Below, in pieces: positions 1 to 12,404 of a stretch of DNA of 64,000 nucleotides. Position 1 is the stretch's first letter. Every line of letters starts with the position of its first letter. The notes below the pieces were generated by a model, which was given only the letters and a program-made list of their open reading frames with translations, was not told the DNA's origin and searched no databases. The translations under genes and the position numbers were made by a program. The DNA comes from Torreya grandis (lineage: Eukaryota > Streptophyta > Pinopsida > Cupressales > Taxaceae), in the NCBI GenBank assembly GCA_037957365.1, contig JARHVA010000002.1, positions 1,895,001 through 1,959,000 on the forward strand, written 5' to 3'.

Positions 1-3000
1 AAGTGTTTCATAGGCCATTTAATGCCAATAAATGTTATATTATCCTTGGTCACTCTTTGCATTAGTGTTTCATGTCACTTTGGGTCTTTTCAAAGGTCAA
101 AAAAGGGCATTTAATGATTTATACGGGTTTATTGGGAATTGTGAAAGTATAAAAGGGTAATTTCACATTACATGTGTGTTAAGGGGTCTTGAATAACTAT
201 TTTTAACTGACAAAGTCTACAAGTGCAAGTTAAAATCAAGAAAATACTTGAAAAAGGGAGCTTTTAGCCACTTGTACGGACTTGTACAGATTTTTGTAGG
301 TGAAGGAAATTAAGAGATGTGTCTTGATCTTCTCCATAATATATTACATGATAATATTTATTTTTTAGCTTCATAAACTATAAATTTCACCTTTCCTTCT
401 CCATTGCTCTTTGGAAGGTCAAAACTAGTCAAAGACTTGCACTCACCACATGCCGTACAAGTTGAGTTGGGAGGAATGGATATGGGGAATGATAGTATAT
501 TGGGTTAGATTAAATTTAGTGATTTTTTTTTTTTTTTAATATTTATACCTCCTCCATTTTTAACCATCGTTAAGAAGGTTTAGTCCTTAAAGTTGCATAT
601 GCAACCAAGCAGGGTCCAAATTTGTCCAAATTGCTTGAACTCAGAAATGGCTGGAGCTATGTGGTTTTGGCATGTTATTTTTAGATAATATTAAGTATTA
701 TTCATGGTATTTCAGCCATACAAAACTTATCTTTAAATTCCCTTCAAGGAGGATTCCAAAGTGTGCTTGTTTTTCAAAGTTGGCAGCCATATATAGGTAA
801 CCTGAGTTTTATAATGTGAAAGAGAGCTCCAGGGGAGGTTTTAATGTGCTTAGGTCCATGTTTTAAATGTTATTACATTAAATTTAATTTTGAGAGATCA
901 AATCAAGTTACCATTATTCAATCTAATTTGTCCAATTTTTCTTGTTTACTACCCTGTTAATAGAGTGTGCTCATAGTCAGCTTTTACAAGAGTTTAAGAA
1001 GTTGTACAGAGGTGCGAATGTTGAAAAAATATGATGGAGTTTATGTTTTAAGATATAAAATATCCAAAGGGTCTTATATCTCATGTTATGAAGGTTTAGA
1101 TTATATTCCAAGGTAAGGTTTTCACTTCAAAGAGTGATCAGGTCATATTGGGTTCTCAGTCCCTAAAAATTGTAAACAGAGGACTTGAAGGTTTTTTAGT
1201 ACATCACCAAATTCACTTGCAAGGTGATCCAAGATTAAAATTTGGAAAAATTGGTATCCCTATCCACCTAAAATAATTTTTACAATTTTTAGATCAAAAT
1301 AAGAAGTGGAGATGGAGTTTTAACACCCTCAAAGTTGTTAAAAAAACACTGAGTGTTGACAGTGAATTCTACAGGGGTGTTAGTGGAAAGTTGATTTTTC
1401 ACCTCATATGGGAGGTTGTAAACTATTCCATCAAGGTAAAACAATCTCAAATATTATAAATATCAATAATAATCTAAGGTGATTAAGAAAAGGTAAGGTT
1501 TGATGTTTTAACCCCAAAATAGTCCTCCCTTATCCGTACAGGTTTGGGAACACTCATCTACAACAAATCTCTATCTCAATTAGGCTAGTAGCAACCAAAT
1601 TGGAGGTATAGGGTGAATTGTATATTTTTAAGATACTATACCTAAATTTAAGTTGTTTCTTTTCACCTTCAAGGCTTAACCCTTGTCAAGAATACACCTA
1701 CAGGCAACACCTAAACAGTTGAAACATAGTCATGAGATATATCTTGGTAGTGAGGAGAAAATTTGAAGTTTAAACTTCATGAGGAGATTTTAAAATGGAT
1801 TAAAGGTGAAATAAATTAAATATGACCATGGAAAATCTAAATACACCATCATAAATCCTAATTCTTGCCAAGAAGGCACCTATAGCTAGGCTAAAATAGT
1901 GATTCCTCTTCTAGGCAGTCAGGGACCTAATCTATGATTTTAAGAGCATAAAGAAGGTGTTTGAGGGGAAAATGAATATAAAATGGTTTAAAAACATCAT
2001 GTTAGTCATTTATGGTCCATAGATGACATTAAAAAATTCAATTCAATCCCTAAAACCTCCAAACATAGTGCAAACCCTGCCTACCCTCACAGTTTGCCTC
2101 TTCAAAAGTTTGCTTAATAAATTGGAAGAATTTGGTGGTCTAAATGAGGATTTAGGAGATAAAATTTGGTAAAAACCATAATTTTTGGTTGAATAAGGTG
2201 ATACGTTCATTAATTTTTCAATTTAAATAGTGAAAACCCTCTCTATTTTGTCTCAGAGTAGGGGTAGTTTTCTCATGCATGAGGAGATAGTTTGAAGGAA
2301 AAGTGGTAAGATGGATGGACCAGAGGTCAATAAATCCCAATTAATGATTGGATAAGTTGGAGAAAATATTAAAAAATCTAAAAAAAAACCTTTATATGAT
2401 CTTTTAAATCAAGCAATATGCTCTAACCAAGAAGGGTTACAGTCATGTGTGAGGGAAACGCTTAGGCCTAAGGGCCTAATTAAGGGTCATATGCATTTTT
2501 GACCTTATTCATGCTTTCCACTTGACTAGTTCATGCTTGCAGGGGTATTTTATAGAGTTGTAATCCATAAAAAAATCTACGCACTCCATCAGTCTAGATA
2601 CATACTCCTACAACAAAACTATGAACTCCATCAGTATAACCCCTATTTTAGGACCTGATGGTAGAAATGAGGCCAAAGGTGAATCTAAATGAATGAATTT
2701 GACTATGATTTATAAAGAGAAATTGTTTAAAACTCCATGAGGATCAAATCCATTTAATATGATTGTATAGAATCCATATAAGTGATGTAAGAAATAGGTT
2801 TTCTTGACAATTATTTGTTTTTTATAGGTCCTAAAGATGACCATGAGATGTCAATCAATTTGGGAAGTAGCTTGGGAATTTAGGCAATAATCCATGACAT
2901 TTTTAGGCCTTGTAAATACTCAGAAGTGCCTCTACCAACTCTCTCTATTCAACCTATTTAAACTAGCATCTAGAATGCCATAGTGGACAAAATGGAAACT

Positions 3001-4190
3001 CAATTTTGGTGGCCTTTTATGATGTTTCTAATGAATCCAAGCATATGAAGTGTAACACATGTCAAAATACCCCTAGTATGGATCATTTGGGTAATATCAA
3101 AATATTATATCACCAAGTGTCAAGGAATGCCTATTGGAGAGTGATCATGGTTGCAAGGTGATGATGAGCTTATGTAAGAGAACTTCATGATGAAGGAAAC
3201 TCCCAATGCAGGTGGAATCATCTTTGTAACTCACTCTCCTCATCATACATGATACATTTATCCATAGCATGCCTTGTAATTCTCAAATAAATCCCATGAT
3301 GAAGGTAGTTTCACAATATAATAGTGATTGAGAGGGTTACTATGCCACATTTGATGAAGGAGCTTAGTTTGGGATGGACACATGTTCACATCAGTTTCAT
3401 AACTCCTTTTCCACCTCATTTATATGATTTGTAATTAATTTTCACCTTTGGACACTTGTCTTTGTGACTCTTCAACTTCTCTTCTCTCTCTCTTCTCCCA
3501 AGTTCTATAAATGGAGCCATTTTGGCCATTGTAAGGGATTCTAACTCATGTTATGGTGAAGCCCTACCGAAATTGTACCTTGATTTGCACTTAAGATAAT
3601 GAGAAGTAAGTTGGCTATACTCTAAGTCTATTTTCACTATGTTTTGAAGTGATCCATCTTGAATGTCAAGTATAGATTGAGTTCATCTTATTTTCATGTA
3701 ATCCTTGAATGTGTTGCTACAAATGAATTCTCTCCTGACAAGTTTCATAAAGTGTATGTTGCTGCAATGAACTCTTGAAGTGTGTATAAGTTTGGTAGTG
3801 TCATATCTGACCTTCCCTTCACTTGCCTTCATTTGTTGAGTTTTTATTTGCCTTCATGATAAACACTAATTATAGGGAGATCCATTAATGGTGTTGAGGC
3901 TAGTTTGGTTATCTTAGTTCATTATGCAAATTCCAAGTGTATTAATGGAAGCAACTCTTGGTGTATCACCTCCTAGTTTAGGTTTGATTTATGTATTTAT
4001 CTCTCCCTTTTTACTTATAATAGGTAGTTTTAGTAGCATAATCACATCAAGTCATATATAGGGAGCTAGCCCTTAAAATCTAGAGGTTTACTTCCACTAT
4101 AGGTGCCCCACACACCTAGAAGTATTCCCATGTTGGCTAAATATTGAAGAGGCTTGAGTAACCTCTTCTAAGGTGAAAGATTTGGAGACA
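1..4190 (+). repeat. 5' LTR of element A (left end outside window)
   Basis: This direct repeat matches 6601-10767, with small indels and roughly one difference per ten bases in the stretches I compared. The paired copy starts at about 6280, so some 320 bases of this LTR lie before the window. It ends in GGAGACA at 4190, where similarity to the right copy stops. The small frames inside it on either strand are unconserved accidents of AT-rich DNA. Confidence 0.85.
3506..3513 (+). promoter_or_regulatory. LTR A TATA box, left copy
   Basis: TATAAATG lies in the conserved stretch AGTTCTATAAATGGAGCC, after a CT-rich run, about 685 bases before the LTR end. The same box occurs at the same place in the right LTR (10083). 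A TATA box at the U3/R border is normal for LTR promoters; no activity is implied. Confidence 0.5.
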
Positions 4191-4216
4191 ATAGTTCTGG
4201 CATGCCTAGTGAGACA
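4191..4216 (+). other. Candidate primer binding site of element A
   Basis: Directly after the 5' LTR the sequence reads ATAGTTCTGGCATGCCTAG. A TGG a few bases inside the LTR border is where a tRNA 3' CCA end would pair. I could not match the rest to a particular tRNA, so the site is placed by position only. Confidence 0.35.
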
Positions 4217-4330
4217 ATGTCCAAATAATGGGAAGATTTTTGGTGTGTCTTCTCTCTTATCAATGTTTGGAAGCATCCAAGCAAGCACCAATGGTGACTC
4301 CAAATAAATTTTTGGTTGTAAGTAGTCTAG

Positions 4331-6238
4331 TTATCTATTGCTAAAGATTTTGATCAATTCTTGTCTTTTCATGTGACTTATGAATTTGATATGGATGGCT
4401 ATGAGGAGAATCCTTACCATACACCTCCTTATCAACCTTTTTATTACCCTTTCTATCCTTCTCAATATTCCTATAAATAATACCATCTTCCTTATGAGTC
4501 ATGGTAGTCATATGGTCAACCTAGTCCATTTCTAAATGAGTATGCTATTGTTGACCAGCCATATGACCCAAATTCACCTCAGCCTTGTCATGAGGAGTCA
4601 AGCAACACCATTAGTTGGGAGGCAAAATATGAAGCTTTGAAAACCTTTCTTGAAGAAATTAAACATCCCAATCACTTTATCCAAGCTTACTACACCTCTC
4701 ATTCTCAAAATATGTGTGTAGTTATGCCAAAGTTTCTAGAATTGGAAAAGCATATAAGTTTACTAGATAAGTGTTGTGATGAAAATCTTGGTGGTTTTGT
4801 GAATTGGCTAAGAGTTTTAGTTGGATTGTTAATAGACATGTGGGGGTATGTTGAGGAAGAGAATCAATATGTCATTAGTGAAGGATTGTTCATGGAAAGA
4901 GAGACTTTTCAATGGTAGATTGATAGGTTAGAGAGATGGGAAACTCAAGAGGCTATGGAACAAGTTGCAGTTGTAAAAGAATCTCCAAAAATCTATGAAG
5001 AGCCTCAAGAATATGAGGAGGATGATGAAAGATTGTATGAACAAGATCTCCTTCCTATTGAACATCCTATCTTACCTCTCCATCAAGAGCCCATTCAAGA
5101 AGTTTCACCCATCTCCATGCCCATCCATGAAAATCACACTCCATCCCTAACCCATAGACCTATATATCTCTCTTCCACCATTCCTCTCCTTGAAGAACCT
5201 ATTCAATCCTCAAAAGAGCCTACTAGTTCCAAGCTTCCAACTTGGGACCAAACTATGATGTCTTGGGGAAAGAAAGAGGTTAAAGGAGAAGTTTAAGAAG
5301 ATAATGAAAATCATGAGGTGATTGTGGAAGAAAGTGATGTGCTCTCAACCCAACAAAGCCTTGTTGCTATCCAAGAGTCATTTCAAGAGCTTTATCTTTC
5401 TTCCATATCATTCATGAGCCTCTCACTACACCTTACATTCTTTCTTCATATCATTCATCCATTTCCCACCCTCCTACCCCACCTCTTCTATAAGAAAGAA
5501 CTATTTTAAGGGAAGCATCAAAGGAGGAAAAAATTTAGTTTTTAGCAATGCAGAGGATGACACAAGTAATGATGAATAAGAACTTATCATTGGAACTCCA
5601 CTTGGGGATATCAAACATAACTCACCCTTATTAAACCAAGAGATAGAAGACTCAAATGAAATTATAGCTGCTCATAAGAAGTATGGGGATAGACTTGGAG
5701 TGGACCATATGACAAAGGATCAAGATGAGGTGTTTGAAGAAGTTCATAAGGAAGAGGTGATCCTTGATGTGAGAGATGAAAAAGAAGAATGGCTGTAGCA
5801 AATTGGTTTCTATAAGAGATTGAATAACTTTGAAAAGTTGAAGGAAAAGTATATGAGATGATAGATTAAGAAGTATCCATGAGAAATAATGATCAAGATT
5901 GGGAAGATTACACTAAGCTCCTTGATGAGCTTGAAGAACTTGCAACTGACAAATCACTTGTCCATTCTTAAGACATCACGAGGAGCCAAGAAACATGCTT
6001 TGATGAGGGTTCATTGGATCATGTATAAACTAAGGAGTTTGATGAAGAAGCTAAGGTAGTTGAAGTGAAAGAAGAATTCACCTTTATAGGTGATTTGTTT
6101 GAATTTATCTCAGCTGCATTGAAATCCATGCCAAGAAGATTGGCCAACACCGTGAAAAAGATGAAGGTTTCCATGCCAATGTTCAAATGGCAACATGTCT
6201 CATGTATCATTTCATTTTATGAGGAAAGAAGAGTTTAA
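4331..6238 (+). pseudogene. Decayed gag-like ORF of element A
   Basis: The only coding-like part of the element. Frame 2 runs from about 4331 to 5509 with few stops. Its N-terminal part is rich in Tyr and Pro (for example PYHTPPYQPFYYPFYPSQYS). A helical part follows at 4637-4918 (KTFLEEIKHPNHFIQAYY), then an acidic, Pro-rich part at 4955-5296. After about 5520 the coherent reading moves between frames and is strongly acidic (HKEEVILDVRDEKEEWL), ending at a TAA at 6236-6238 just before the polypurine tract. The whole would have been about 630 residues. I see no zinc knuckle and no standard retrotransposon gag domain; gag is inferred from position and composition. A relative appears on the minus strand in element E. 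Broken by several stops and at least two frameshifts. Confidence 0.6.
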
Positions 6239-6250
6239 TAATTTCCTTTT

Positions 6251-6270
6251 GATCCAAGAGGGAGAGATTA
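6251..6270 (+). other. Polypurine tract of element A
   Basis: GATCCAAGAGGGAGAGATTA lies just after the ORF stop and just before the 3' LTR, the expected place for the plus-strand primer. Nearly the same sequence (GATCTAGGAGGGAGGCAA, minus strand 58508-58491) lies at the matching place in element E. Confidence 0.65.
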
Positions 6271-6279
6271 TTTTAGGAT

Positions 6280-9200
6280 TGTGTGTGTTTTGTTTGGTTT
6301 TATTTCAGTTTGCTGTAGTGTTCCCTAAGTGATCTTGAAGCACAACTTTTGTGTTTCCTTCCCTTTGTTGGTGTGTGTCTTTGATTTTGTGTGTGTGGGT
6401 CAAATATATTGTTTTCATTGATTCAAATTTCTATTCAAGTCAATTTAAGTGTCCATATGCATGAATCTTTGCCCAATGGAGGTGTAAGACAACCGGTCTT
6501 AAGCATAGCAAGCATGCCACCCCTGTGAATTGCCAAGAATGTTGACCATTTTTACCCCCAGTAAAAATGAGTCAACCCCATAGGTAAAAAATTTGTCATG
6601 AAGTGTTTCATATGCCATTTAATGCCTATAAATGTTATATTATCCTTGGTCACTCTTTTTATTAGTGTTCCATGTCACTTTGGGTCTTTTCAAAGGTAAA
6701 AAATGGGAATTTAATGCTTTGTACGAGTTTATTGGGAATTTTTCAAGTATAAAAGAGAAATGTCACATTAAATTTTTCCTAATTGGTATTAAATAACTAT
6801 TTTTAACTAGCCAAGTGTACAGGTGCAAGTTAAAATCAAGAAAATGCTTGAAAAAGAGAGTTTTTAGCCACTTATATGGACTTGTATGGAATTCTGCAAG
6901 TGAAGGAACTTCATGGATGTATATTGATATTCTCCATAATTACTTACATGATTATATTAATTTTTTTTTAGAAACTAAAAATTTCACCTTTCCTTCCCCA
7001 TTGCTCCTTGGAAGGGTCAAAACTAGTCAAAGACTTTCACTCACCACAGGCAGTACAAGCTGAGTTGGGAGGAATGGATATGGGGAATGATAGTATACTA
7101 ATTTATCTTCCATTTATTAATTTTTTTAATATTTATTCCTCCTCCTTTATTAACCATCATTAAGAAGGTTTAGTCCTCAAAGTTGCCTATGCAACCAAGC
7201 AAGGTCCAGATTTATCCAAATTACTTAAACTCAAAAATGGTTGAAGCTATGTGGTTTTGGAATGTGGTTTGAAGATGATATTATGTTATATCCATGGTAT
7301 TTAAATCATCCAACACTTCTCTTTCAATTACCTTGAATGATCATTTCAAAGTGTGTTGTTTTTTAACGTTGGCAGCCATATATGGGCAACCTGAGTTTTG
7401 TAATGTGAAAGAGAGATCCAAGGGAGGTTTCAATGTGATTGGGTCAATGTTTGAAATTTGATTCCATTAAATTTAATTTTGATATATCATATAAATTTAC
7501 CATTATTCAAGCTAATTTTTCCAATTTTACTTGTTTACCACCTTGTTAGTAGAATGTGCTCACAGTCAGCTTCTACAGGAGTTCAAGAAGTTCTATAGAG
7601 GTGGGAATGTTGAAAACATATGATGGAGTTTATGTTTGAAGATCCAAAATATCAAAAGGGTCTTATATTTCATGTAATTAAGGTTTATATGCCATGCCAA
7701 GGTAAATATTTCACTTCAAATAATGATTAGGTCATATTGGGTTCTCAGTCCCTGAAAATTGCAAATAAAGGCCTTAAAGGTCTTTGAGGACCTCACCAAA
7801 TTCACTTTCAAGGTGATCCAAGATTTAAATTTAGATAAATTTGTATCCCTAGCCATATACAACAATTTTTCCAATTTTGAGGTCAAAATTAGTGGATATA
7901 GAGTTTGAACACCCTCAAAGTTGTCAAAAAACCACTGAGTGTTGACAATGAATTCTATAGGGATGTTAGTGGAAAGTTGATTTTTCACCTCATATGGGAG
8001 GTTGTAAACTATTACATCAAGTTAAAACAATCTCAAATAGTATAAATAGAAACCCTAAGCTAAGGTTACTGATAAAAGGTAAGGTTTGATGTTTTGACCC
8101 CAAAATAGTCCTCCCTTTTCTGTACAGGCCTAGGAACACTCATCTATAATGGGCCTTAGTAAATCTCTCTCTCTCAATTAGGCTAGTAGCAACCAAATTA
8201 GAGGTCTAGGGTGAATTGGATATTTTTAGTATATTATACCTAAAGTTAAGTTGCTTATTATCATCTTCAAGGCTTAACCCTTGCCAAGAATACACCTATA
8301 AGCAACACCTAAATAGTTGAAACACAGTCATGAGATATACCTTGGCAGTGAGGAGAAATTTTGATGTTTAAACCTCATGAAGAGATTTAAAAATGGATTA
8401 AAGGTTAAATAAAGGAAATATTACCATGGAAAATCTAAATACACCATCATAAATCCTAATTCTTGCCAAGAAGGCACCTATAACTAGGCTAAAATAGTGA
8501 TTCCTCTCCTAGGGAGTCAAGGACCTAATATATGCTTCCATGAGCATAAAGAAGGTGTTTAAGGGTAAAATGACTATAACATGGTTTAAAAACATCTTTG
8601 GATGAATCTACGGTCCATACATGACATGAAAAATTTCAATTCAATCCCTAAAACCTCCAAACATAGTAAAAACCCTACTTACCCTCACAGTCTGCCTCTT
8701 TAAAAGTCTACTTAGTAAATTGGAAGAGTTTTGTGGTCTAATGGATGAGTTAGGAGATAAAATATGGGACACACCATACTTTGGGGTTGAATAAGGTGAT
8801 ATAATCATTAATTTACCAATGTAAATAGTTAAACCCCTCTCTATTTTGTCTCAGAGTATGGGCATATTTCTCATGCATGAGGAGACAATTTAAAGGAAAA
8901 TAGGTGAGATGGATGGACCAGAGGTTAAACAAGCCCAAATGATGATTGGAGAAGATTTAGAACACCTAAAATAAGCTAAAACACCTTTATATAGTCTTTG
9001 AAATAAAACAAGATGCTCTAACTAAGAAGGGTTATAGTCATGTTTGAGGGAAACCCTTATGCCTAAAGGCCTAATTGAGGGTCATGTGCATTTTGACCTT
9101 ATTCTAGATTTCCACTTAAATAGTTCATGAGTTAAATGGTATTTTAGAGATTTTGAATCCATCATAAAATATATGGACTCCATCAGTCCAACTATAGACT

Positions 9201-10767
9201 CCTACAACAAAACTATGGATTCCATCAATATAACCCCTATTTTAGGACTTGATGGTAGAAATGAGGCCAAAGGTGCATTTAAATGGATGAATTTGACCAT
9301 GAGTTCTGAATAAAATTTATTTAAAAATCCATGAGGATAAAATCCATGAAATAATATTGTGTGTAATCCATATAGGTGATGTAGTAAATAGGTTTGTGTT
9401 TTGTAGGTCCTAAAGATGACCATGAGATATAAATCACTTTGGGAGGTAGCTTGGGACTTGAGGCAACACTCCATGCCATTTTCAAGCCTTGTAAATACTC
9501 AAAAGTGCCTCTACCATCTCTCTCTATTCATCCTATCTAAATTGGCATCTAGAATGACATAGTGGACAAAGTGGAAACTCAAGTTTGGTGGCCTCTTATG
9601 ATGTTTCACTTGAATCCAAGCATATGAAGTTTATTGACATGTTTCAAAAGATCTCTGGTATGGATTAGTTGGGGAATATTTAAATATTATAGTTCCAAGT
9701 GTCAAGGAATGTCTATTGGAGATTGATCATGGTTTCAAGGTGATGATGAGCTTATGTAAGAAAATTTCATGATGAAGGAAACTCCCAATACAGGTGGAAT
9801 CATCTTTGTAACTCCCTCTCCTCATCATACATGAGACATTTTTCCATAACATGCCTTAGAATTCTCAAATAAATCCCATGATGAAGGTAGTTTCACAAAG
9901 TAATAGTGATTGAGAGGGTTGCTATGCCACATGTGAAGGAGCTCAGTTGGGGATGGACACATGTTCACATCAATTTCATAACTCCTTTTCCACCTCATTT
10001 CTATGATTTGTAATTGATTTTCACCTTTTGACACTTGTCCTTGTGCCTCTTCAACTTCTCTTCTCTCTCTTATCCCAAGTTCTATAAATGGAGCCATTTT
10101 GGCCATTGTAAGGGATTCTAACTCTTGGTATGGTGAAGCCTTACAAAAATTATACCTTGATTTGCACTTAAGCAAATGAGAAGTAAGATGGTTATACTCT
10201 AAGTCCATTTACACTATGTTTTAAAGTGATCCATCTTGAATGTCAAGTATATATTGAGTTCATCTTGTTTTCATGCAATCCTTGAATGTGTTGCTATAAA
10301 TGACTTTTCTCCTAACAAGTTTCATAAAGTGTATGCTGCTACAATAGACTCTTGAAGTGTGTATGAGTTTGGTAGTGTCATATCTAACCTTCCCTTCACT
10401 TGCCTTAATTTTTTTAGTTGTTATTTTCCTTCATGAGAAACACTAATGCTAAGGAGATCCATTAATGGTGTTGAGGCTGGTTTGGTTGTCTTAGTTCATT
10501 ATGCAAATTCTAAGTGTATGAATGGAAGCAACTCTTGTTGTATCACCTCCTATTTTAGGTTTGTTTTATGTATCTTTCTCTTCCTTTTCACCCATAATAG
10601 GTATTTTTAATATCATAATCACATCAAGTCATATCTAGGGAGCTATTCCTTAAAATATAGAGGTTTACTTCCACTACAGGTGCCCCAAACACCTAGAATT
10701 ATTCCCATGTTGGCCAAATCTTGAAGAGGCTTGAACAACCTATTATAGGGTGAAAGATTTGGAGACA
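6280..10767 (+). repeat. 3' LTR of element A (about 4.49 kb)
   Basis: Starts at TGTGTGTG right after the polypurine tract and ends in GGAGACA, giving TG...CA ends. From 6601 it matches window bases 1-4190. The first 320 bases (6280-6600) have no partner in view because the left copy is cut by the window edge. They contain TGTTGACCATTTTTAC near 6540, also found in the minus-strand LTR of element E. TATAAATG at 10083 is the promoter box matching 3506. Confidence 0.8.
10083..10090 (+). promoter_or_regulatory. LTR A TATA box, right copy
   Basis: TATAAATG in the same context as at 3506 (AGTTCTATAAATGGAGCC), about 685 bases before the LTR end. Confidence 0.5.
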
Positions 10768-10770
10768 ACA

Positions 10771-11030
10771 TGGCCCCTTGTCCTTATTTTTTGTGACATA
10801 TTTATGTCCCTTATTTATGGCCTTTTGGCCTTGTTTATTGTGATGTATTTATGTCCCTTGTTTGTGGCCCCTTGGTCTTATTTGTTGTGACATATTTATG
10901 TCTCTTATTTGTGTCCCCTCTGCCTTATTTGTTGTGACATATTTATGTCCCTTGTTTGTGGCCCCTTAGTCTTGTATTTTGTGACATCATTATGTCCCTT
11001 GTATGTGGTCCTTGGCCTTATATGTGATGT
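10771..11030 (+). repeat. 47-bp tandem repeat with internal palindrome, about 5.5 copies
   Basis: Units start with TGG or TGT at 10771, 10818, 10865, 10912, 10959 and 11006 (partial), exactly 47 bases apart. Each full unit has the form TGGCCCCTTGGTCTTATTTG followed by TTGTGACATATTTATGTCCC. The centre GACATA-TT-TATGTC is a perfect 6-bp inverted repeat in most units. A looser array with the same GACAT...ATGTC core lies at 36743-36868 inside the other family B element, which suggests this stretch is family B 3' interior sequence. Confidence 0.85.
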
Positions 11031-12404
11031 TGAATGTTATTATTTATGTCATGGCCATGACATTGTTTGTTGAGCTTGTTGAGTTTATGGGTGTCATGAC
11101 CCACATGACACACCTCCTATTTTTTGTGGTGTGCCATGATTCATATAGTGAATTTATCATTGATGGTTACTAATAAATGCCTAATTGTTATATCTATCTT
11201 GACATGATACTTGTATTCCTTACATATGTTTCATGTATGCCTTGATGCCATGCACATTACTATGATGACATATTCTCCATATGTTGATGACATCCTAAAT
11301 TATATATTTATATACATATAATCATATGATTAACTCATTATTTTGAGATGAGTGACTTGTAGGCTACATCTCTCACCTCAAAATGGGGGCATATTAGTGG
11401 GCTTGCCATAAATACTCAAGCCTCTATGAGTAAAACAAATTAGATTTTTGGATAGAACATAGGCTTGATATATTTTAGATGGTTCAAATATTAGATTATT
11501 ACATATATTTAAATATTTTAGACATGTTTTAGGGCATACATCATGGATATGTACTCAATTTATAAGGATACAAGTACATATCCAAATACACTTGAGTGTA
11601 TATTTCATGCACATGCACACAATTTTATAATAATATAAGTTACAAATTTCCAAATATTCACATATTCAAATACATTTGGGGGCATATTCACTTATTTTTT
11701 AGAATCATGAGATATAGATTATTAATTCAACATAAAAATATATAGATGCATAGCATTCTATATCATGTTGACATTGATTATATTAGATTAAGGGCATGAG
11801 AAAAATTCATGCTCTCACTATTATAAATAAAAATTGCCACCAATTCATGGGACATGAACATTTTTTATGCATATACATACTATTGCAATTATTTTTATGT
11901 AAACATATTCTATGGTACTTGGAAGTGAGCAATCTTGAATCTATAAGTCCATTTGTAGTGATTGATTCATGGTTTTTGAGGTAATGCAATCAAGGTTGAG
12001 TGAAACTAAATGGCCTTGGAATTACTCATAGTGAGCCTAATATGTGGATCACATATTTTATCTTGGGGTTACAATATTAGTGAAATATTAGCTACATGAG
12101 TTAGTGTGGTTGAGTTTTAACAACATTCAATTGTCTTAACACTACTCCATTTTTATTTTCTAATGAGGGTTGGGGTACTTTTATTCCTAAACCATGGCAT
12201 ACTTTAGTTATATAAATTTGGGGCATAATAAACCCAATTATACAAATGATTCAACAAGGAAGCACAATTCTATAATGATTTAACAAGAAAGCATTATCTC
12301 CAACAAGTTATAGGGCAACACAATTCACCAACTTAACTATGTACTCTTTCCTTGATTTCTTTCAATTTATAAAATTTTAAAATTTCATTTTAAGGACATT
12401 TGAT
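11031..12404 (+). mobile_element. Non-coding interior remnant resembling the family B 3' region
   Basis: No gene seen. The segment resembles 36640-37450 of the B2 element: TTGTTGAGCTT after the repeat array, then a stretch ending TCTCACCTCAAAATGGGGGC (11374-11393), matching TCTCACCTCAAAGGGGGGCA at 37123-37142. Further GGGGCAT motifs occur near 11682 and 12221. They look like polypurine tracts but no LTR follows them. Its 5' neighbour is element A, which may have inserted into it or joined it later. Confidence 0.5.

Larger units (their letters stand above)
1..10767 (+). mobile_element. Element A: large non-autonomous LTR retrotransposon (LARD type)
   Basis: Two long direct repeats (1-4190 and 6280-10767) flank a short interior. 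Both start alike from window base 1 and base 6601 (AAGTGTTTCATA versus AAGTGTTTCATATG) and stay in register for about 4.2 kb until GGAGACAA at about 4191 and 10768. The interior holds a primer-binding-site candidate, one decayed gag-like frame and a polypurine tract. There is no protease, reverse transcriptase, integrase or RNase H. Long LTRs with a short interior lacking enzymes fit the LARD class, which is mobilised in trans by autonomous relatives. The left end, and so one target-site copy, lies before the window. Confidence is high for the LTR structure and moderate for the class name. Confidence 0.85.

Noticed and set aside
9825..10208. Minus-strand 127-codon open frame, the second longest single frame in the window
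   Set aside because: It lies antisense inside LTR A, and the left LTR copy does not keep it open.
10771..11030. Regular 47-bp array as a CRISPR-like repeat
   Set aside because: The units are head to tail without unique spacers, inside plant retroelement sequence.
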